Positions 31,942 through 36,061 of a stretch of 36,061 bases of DNA are shown here, piece by piece. The position numbers and the translations under genes are program-made. This stretch comes from Bacteroides sp. (GTDB lineage Bacteria; Bacteroidota; Bacteroidia; Bacteroidales; Bacteroidaceae). The notes under the pieces were generated by a model. The model did no database searches and was not told where the DNA came from. It saw only the letters and a list, made by a program, of their open reading frames with translations. The stretch spans positions 1 to 36,061 of the forward strand of contig JAFUNS010000007.1 of assembly GCA_017472925.1 (NCBI GenBank), read 5' to 3'. Every line of letters starts with the position of its first letter. The first letter of the stretch is position 1.

Positions 31942-33323
31942 TGAATATGAGAAAATTGCTATTGATATCAGTAGCAGCCTTGTTCTTGACTGGCTGCATT
32001 CAACAACCCAAAGCGGAAAAGCAACTCACTCCGCAAGAGCAAATTATTGAAAACATTGTGCGTACCTCTTTCCCCGATAAGGTATGGAAGGTGCAACTTG
32101 ATGAATCGGCCAACATGCAACAAGCATTGCAACAGGCTATTGACTCCTGCTCGTACTATGGAGGTGGAGTGGTGGATGTAGCTCCCGGCATGTATGCGCT
32201 GAACGGTCCTTTGAAATTGAAAAGTAATGTCAACCTTCATTTGCAGGAAGGCGCTTACTTGCAATTCAGTGGGCGCTCGAAGGATTTTCTTCCGGTGGTG
32301 CTTACCCGTTGGGAAGGTACGGAACTGTATGGACATTCGCCCATGATTTATGCGTATCATGCCACCAATATTGCCATTACGGGTAAAGGAACTATTGATG
32401 CGCAGGCCGGATTGGAGTTTGCTACTTGGGGACCAAAAGAGGCCAACGACCGTGACCGCTTGCGGGAAATGGGTGATAAACTTACTCCGGTACAGGAACG
32501 TATCTTTGGCGAAGGGACGATACTTCGTCCGTCGTTTGTGCAATTCTATGGTTGCTCGCGCATCTTGGTGGAAGATGTAACTTTGAAGGATTCGCCTTTC
32601 TGGACCATTCACCCGGTGTTCTGTGACAATGTAATTGTGCGTGGTGTGACTATCGACAGCCATTTCCCCAATAACGATGGATGTGATCCGGAGTCTACTT
32701 CGAATGTATTGATTGAAAATTGTACCTTCCGTACGGGTGATGATGCCGTAGCCATCAAGGCAGGACGCGATACCGACGGACGTGCTACGGGACGTCCTTC
32801 GGAAAACATCGTGGTGCGTAATTGTTCCTTCTTCTCTGAATGTAACGGATTGTGCATCGGTAGCGAAATGTCGGGCGGAGCTTCGAATGTCTATATGGAG
32901 AATGTAGAGATAGGTACGGTGAAGAATGCTATCTATTTCAAGTCCAACAAAGACCGCGGAGGTTACATCCGCAATGTGGTGGTGAACAACATTACCGTAG
33001 AGAGAGCAAAAGGAGCCATCTTGCGTTTCGAAACCAATTACTTCGGTTATCGGGGTGGCAACCATCAGACTATTTATGAAGATTTCCGGATATCCAATGT
33101 CCAGGCAAAGGATGCTGATAATTATGCCGTATTTATGGAAGGAAATGTAGATAAGCGGATGAAGAATATTTGGATAGACAACTTTCATGTGGCCAATGCC
33201 AAGCATGCCTATCATTTGTTGTATACAGAAAATGTGTGTTTCAAGAACTCTTCTGTAAATGGAGAAGCTATTCCCGAAACTCCGGAAGAAGATAAGGAGA
33301 CGGTTGTTGTAGATATATATTAA
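31941..33323 (+). CDS. GH28-family protein with altered active site, lipoprotein
   Basis: This beta-helix protein of the polygalacturonase family is 460 residues, with lipobox LTGC (Cys19) and so probably surface- or outer-membrane-bound. The acidic motifs are present: N244/D246 in NNDGCDP and D267/D268 in TGDDAVAIKAG. The usual GHG is replaced by CNG (301-303) and the RIK triplet by YFK (332-334). The next gene keeps both motifs. Loss of the His and Arg makes a changed substrate or mode likely. The start overlaps the GH43 stop by one base. Confidence 0.88.
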   Translation: MNMRKLLLISVAALFLTGCIQQPKAEKQLTPQEQIIENIVRTSFPDKVWKVQLDESANMQQALQQAIDSCSYYGGGVVDVAPGMYALNGPLKLKSNVNLHLQEGAYLQFSGRSKDFLPVVLTRWEGTELYGHSPMIYAYHATNIAITGKGTIDAQAGLEFATWGPKEANDRDRLREMGDKLTPVQERIFGEGTILRPSFVQFYGCSRILVEDVTLKDSPFWTIHPVFCDNVIVRGVTIDSHFPNNDGCDPESTSNVLIENCTFRTGDDAVAIKAGRDTDGRATGRPSENIVVRNCSFFSECNGLCIGSEMSGGASNVYMENVEIGTVKNAIYFKSNKDRGGYIRNVVVNNITVERAKGAILRFETNYFGYRGGNHQTIYEDFRISNVQAKDADNYAVFMEGNVDKRMKNIWIDNFHVANAKHAYHLLYTENVCFKNSSVNGEAIPETPEEDKETVVVDIY

Positions 33324-33338
33324 TGAAAAGATAAGACC

Positions 33339-34751
33339 ATGAAAAAAACGATGAAGTATGTATTGATGTTTGCCTTGGTGTGGACGGCACAAACATTGTT
33401 TGCACAAGATTTTGACAAGGCATTCGAAGAAAGCAAACGGATTGAACAACAAATCAAGCGCACCAGCTTCCCTGGTAGAGTGTATAATATTGTGGACTTT
33501 GGAGCAAAGGCCGATGACCCTGCATTCGCTTGTCATGAAGCCATTAATTTGGCTATCATCACTTGTAGTCAACAAGGTGGGGGAATGGTGTTGGTACCTG
33601 ATGGTACATTCTATACAGGTCCGATTACTCTGAAAAGTAACGTAAACCTTCATCTGACGGATAAGGCTACGTTGAAGTTCCTGACCGACCAGAAGCTGTA
33701 CTTCCCGGGTGTGATTACCCGTTGGGAAGGGGTGGATTGCTATAATGCCCATCCATTGATTTATGCGTACGGAGAAACCAATATTGCTCTGACCGGTAAG
33801 GGTACTATCGACGGGCAAGGTTCCAATGAACATTGGTGGTACATGTGCGGAGCTCCTCATTATGGTTGGAAAGAAGGTATGAAGGCACAGAAGTTGGGTG
33901 GACGTGAACGCTTGTTGGGCTTGGCTGAATTGAAGCGTCCCATTCACGAACGTGTGATGACTCCCGATGACGCTCTCCGTCCGCAGTTGATTAATTTCTA
34001 TCATTGCAATACGGTGTTGATTGAGGATGTCACTTTGTTGAACTCGCCTTTTTGGGTGATTCATCCCATGTTCTGCGAAAGTCTGATTGTTCGCGGTGTA
34101 CATATCTTCAACCGAGGTCCGAATGGTGATGGTTGCGACCCCGAATCGTGCAAGAACGTACTGATAGAGAATTGTCACTTCGATACGGGCGATGATTGCA
34201 TCGCCATCAAGAGCGGACGTAATGAAGACGGACGCAAATGGTCTACACCAAGTGAAAACATTATTGTGCGTGGTTGCGAGATGAAGAACGGCCATGGTGG
34301 TGTGGTGATTGGTAGTGAAATCTCCGGTGGTTACCGCAACTTGTTTGTGGAAGATTGTGTGATGGACAGCCCCGAACTTGATCGTGTTATTCGTATCAAG
34401 ACCAATACTTGTCGCGGTGGTTTGATTGAAAATATCTTTGTACGAAACATCAAGGTAGGTCAATGCAATGAAGCTGTATTACGCATCAATCTGCAATACG
34501 AAAGCCGTGAAAATTGTAACCGTGGATTTACTCCTACCGTACGTAATGTACACCTCAAGAATGTATCTTGCGAAAAGAGTCAGTTTGGCATTGTGGCCAT
34601 TGGCTTGGAAGATGATAAGTATGTATCCAACATCTCGGTAGAGGATTGCCGTTGGAACAATGTGGCCAAGAATGGCAATCGCATTGAGAATGTAAAGGAT
34701 ATTACCATGAAGAATCTTTATATCAACGGGAAGTTGGTAGGAATCGATTAA
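33339..34751 (+). CDS. GH28 polygalacturonase-type enzyme, exported
   Basis: This predicted endo- or exo-polygalacturonase is 470 residues, with a signal peptide cleaved near FAQ (residue 22). All GH28 signatures are intact: N262/D264 (NGDGCDP), D285/D286 (TGDDCIAIKSG), His319 in NGHGGVVIGSE, and R352/K354 in VIRIKTN. The beta-helix entry reads NIVDFGAKADDPAFACHEAI. It follows the other GH28 gene by 15 bases, in one operon with GH43, and is closed by a stem-loop at 34758. Confidence 0.93.
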   Translation: MKKTMKYVLMFALVWTAQTLFAQDFDKAFEESKRIEQQIKRTSFPGRVYNIVDFGAKADDPAFACHEAINLAIITCSQQGGGMVLVPDGTFYTGPITLKSNVNLHLTDKATLKFLTDQKLYFPGVITRWEGVDCYNAHPLIYAYGETNIALTGKGTIDGQGSNEHWWYMCGAPHYGWKEGMKAQKLGGRERLLGLAELKRPIHERVMTPDDALRPQLINFYHCNTVLIEDVTLLNSPFWVIHPMFCESLIVRGVHIFNRGPNGDGCDPESCKNVLIENCHFDTGDDCIAIKSGRNEDGRKWSTPSENIIVRGCEMKNGHGGVVIGSEISGGYRNLFVEDCVMDSPELDRVIRIKTNTCRGGLIENIFVRNIKVGQCNEAVLRINLQYESRENCNRGFTPTVRNVHLKNVSCEKSQFGIVAIGLEDDKYVSNISVEDCRWNNVAKNGNRIENVKDITMKNLYINGKLVGID

Positions 34752-34757
34752 TGGATA

Positions 34758-34802
34758 TCTTCCCCTGAAAATGTTTTTTATTCAACGTTTTTCAGGGGAA
34801 GA
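34758..34802. terminator. Stem-loop after the pectin operon
   Basis: TCTTCCCCTGAAAA (34758-34771) and TTTTCAGGGGAAGA (34789-34802) form a perfect 14-bp stem with a 17-base loop between convergent genes. No T-tract follows on either strand, so it may protect mRNA ends as much as terminate. Confidence 0.65.
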
Positions 34803-34815
34803 CAGTTGGCTAATC

Positions 34816-35346
34816 TTAATCTTTTATTGCATCAAAACACCATTTTATTTTATCCCAATTGTAATCCGGTTCAATTGAAAAATCAAATTCACGCGGATAT
34901 TTCTTCTTATCAATCAAGGCCTGCAACTTGGTTGCTGCTTTTTCTGGATTGTTTACTAAATAGATTATTTCCCTTGTTCCGTTCCATGTAATTCTTCCAA
35001 GGTAAATAGCATTGGCTGTTCCTCTTCCAATAATGAGCTTGCTTAATTTATCTTCAAATTTATCTAATACTTTTTGTTCTTCTGAATTTGGCATTCCTTT
35101 ATTAACTATATCTTTACATTTGATAAGAACTGAACAATGCCATCCAAAGACTTCTTTAGGCTCAAAATCCTTAATGCTCTTATTAATGATAGCTACCATT
35201 GGTGATATGGAGTCTTCGCGTGTTATAACAGTAAATGATTCTTTAGGTATCTTTATATTTGTGTATGTTTTGGTAGCAATGATTTCTTGGGCTGTTATGT
35301 TTATTAATGTAAATAACAAGGTTGTCATTAAAATGATTCTTTTCAT
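34816..35346 (-). CDS. Exported DUF695-like protein of unknown function
   Basis: The 176-residue protein has a signal peptide (MKRIILMTTLLFTLINITAQ). The mature part contains WHCSVLIKCKDIVNKGMPNS, GRGTANAIYLGRITWNGTRE and the end REFDFSIEPDYNWDKIKWCF. The pattern resembles DUF695, whose function is unknown, but I am not certain of the assignment. AAGGAG lies just before the start, a clear Shine-Dalgarno element, unlike most genes here. A -7 box is at 35381-35388. Confidence 0.65.
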   Translation of the reverse strand: MKRIILMTTLLFTLINITAQEIIATKTYTNIKIPKESFTVITREDSISPMVAIINKSIKDFEPKEVFGWHCSVLIKCKDIVNKGMPNSEEQKVLDKFEDKLSKLIIGRGTANAIYLGRITWNGTREIIYLVNNPEKAATKLQALIDKKKYPREFDFSIEPDYNWDKIKWCFDAIKD

Positions 35347-35380
35347 ACTTCTCCTTCTTATATTATTAAATTTATATTCA

Positions 35381-35388
35381 CAAAGATA
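35381..35388 (-). promoter_or_regulatory. -7 box of the DUF695-like gene
   Basis: On the minus strand TATCTTTG matches TAnnTTTG, 34 bases before the start codon at 35346. Confidence 0.6.
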
Positions 35389-35427
35389 ATGATTTTCTAA
35401 TAAACTATGATGTCTGTATCAAAATAA

Positions 35428-35474
35428 AACGTATCAATATAATCTAATAAAAGGCTATATTGATACGTTATTTT
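35428..35474. terminator. Bidirectional hairpin with no obvious upstream gene
   Basis: AACGTATCAATATA (35428-35441) and TATATTGATACGTT (35456-35469) form a perfect 14-bp stem with a 14-base loop. ATTTTTG follows on + and a T-rich run on the minus strand. It lies between two divergent genes, where no transcript obviously needs to end. Confidence 0.65.
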
Positions 35475-35599
35475 TGTTTTAGTTTAATCTAAAAGATCTA
35501 TTCTTTGATGCAAATCTAACAATTCTAGCTCTTAAAATTAAATATTTTTATTAGATAATTAATTTTAGGTCAATCCTGATTTGTGATGAAGAGTGAGAA

Positions 35600-35727
35600 T
35601 TATGGAAATAGGAATTGTTGATTTGCGTTATTTATGGAAGTAGAAAATGACAAATCGCATTGTTTATGGAAATAGATTGCGGAAAATTTGCAGTTTTATG
35701 GAAATAGAATTATTTTCGCAGTAAAAT
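35600..35727 (+). repeat. Four phased 32-bp repeats upstream of an AAA+ ATPase gene
   Basis: TTATGGAAATAG (one copy has G at the ninth position) begins at 35600, 35632, 35664 and 35696, exactly every 32 bases. The 20-base remainder of each unit is variable but keeps a loosely similar TTTGCG/TTCGCA-like part near its centre. The last unit ends 10 bases before the ATG of the ATPase gene. The rest of the 391-base gap (35390-35599) holds only the hairpin at 35428 and AT-rich sequence. Confidence 0.85.
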
Positions 35728-35737
35728 AAAATGAATT

Positions 35738-36061
35738 ATGAATACTCAGACATTACTATCAATAGTAGCAGATCAGCGTGAGGAGTTGCTAGCGAATGAT
35801 TACTCGGAGTTGTGCCCACGTCCTGAAGAGTCACAACTTGACTTAAAGAGCAATCGAGCTCAGGTTGTGATAGGTGTCAGACGATGTGGAAAATCAACAT
35901 TATGCGAAATGTTCCTTAAACAAAAGGGGATTGACTTTGCCTATGTAAACTTTGATGATGACCGAATGGAGGATATGAAGGCAAGTGATTTAGACCATTT
36001 GCTTGAAGCATTATATATGACTTATGGAGAGTTCAAATATCTGTTCCTTGATGAGATACAG
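35738..36061 (+). CDS. AAA+ ATPase (ATP-binding protein, DUF4143-type), partial
   Basis: The N-terminal 108 residues of a P-loop ATPase, cut by the window end. ATG 35738 begins MNTQTLLSIVADQREELLAN. Walker A is GVRRCGKST and Walker B is YLFLDEIQ, at the last visible residues. The spacing and the FDDDRMEDMKASDLDHLLEA segment fit the AAA_14/DUF4143 family, which is abundant in Bacteroidetes genomes and of unknown role. An earlier ATG at 35731 is out of frame. The upstream region carries the 32-bp repeats. Confidence 0.85.
   Translation, partial: MNTQTLLSIVADQREELLANDYSELCPRPEESQLDLKSNRAQVVIGVRRCGKSTLCEMFLKQKGIDFAYVNFDDDRMEDMKASDLDHLLEALYMTYGEFKYLFLDEIQ

Noticed and set aside
31968-34463. An 831-codon open frame on the minus strand across both GH28 genes
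   Set aside because: It is antisense to two clear GH28 genes with signal peptides and conserved motifs, has no recognisable domain and is explained by codon usage of the coding strand.
35600-35727. CRISPR array
   Set aside because: The repeated part is only 12 bases with a 20-base remainder, the remainders resemble each other, only four units exist and no cas gene is visible.

Overview
The window is chromosomal DNA from a Bacteroidales bacterium, most likely Bacteroidaceae (Bacteroides/Phocaeicola type). The evidence is the gene order secY-map-infA-rpmJ without adk, the zinc-free forms of S14 and L36, many start-proximal -7 boxes of the Bacteroidetes type (TAnnTTTG), lipoprotein signal peptides, GH28/GH43 pectin enzymes, DUF4252, and a trp attenuator of the kind described in Bacteroides. 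The species cannot be named from this sequence alone.

Layout. (1) 1-10725: the distal S10 part plus the spc and alpha ribosomal operons on the + strand, from the 3' end of rpsC to rplQ. secY, map, infA and rpoA are embedded, and a strong bidirectional terminator closes the block. A foldable 116-nt gap before rpsD looks like a cis-regulatory RNA. (2) 10730-16047: a cyclophilin lipoprotein (-), then on + a GH28-like secreted protein, an SPFH membrane protein, two uncharacterised envelope proteins and a glycine-zipper lipoprotein. (3) 16243-18240 (-): a compact, overlapping operon DUF4252 - ECF sigma factor - single-TM putative anti-sigma - DUF4252, with a plausible self-recognised ECF promoter. 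(4) 18354-24400: an amino-acid metabolism neighbourhood with an Lrp/AsnC regulator divergent from an O-acetylhomoserine sulfhydrylase, a small membrane protein with a split ThrE-type exporter, a LysR regulator, and a solitary trpB preceded by a Trp-Trp leader peptide and terminator. (5) 24420-25510: an AT-rich gap with four 21-bp tandem repeats, then a DUF3791-DUF3990-DUF3791-like cassette whose middle gene (ADP-ribosyltransferase-like family) is reduced to its two ends. (6) 25519-30245: an M48 lipoprotein protease, an SDR oxidoreductase overlapping a second O-acetylhomoserine sulfhydrylase, a 4HBT thioesterase and an iron-containing alcohol dehydrogenase, with mobile-type inverted repeats between genes. 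(7) 30382-34751: a GH43-GH28-GH28 operon for pectin breakdown. (8) 34816-36061: a secreted DUF695-like protein (-), then an AAA+ ATPase gene cut by the window edge and preceded by four perfectly phased 32-bp repeats.

How it fits together. The ribosomal block is housekeeping. The rest is accessory envelope, carbohydrate and amino-acid functions. The best candidates for under-described biology are the DUF4252/ECF operon, the 32-bp repeat array in front of the AAA+ ATPase, the 21-bp repeat array, the decayed DUF3791/DUF3990 cassette, the rpsD leader fold, and the attenuator-controlled solitary trpB.
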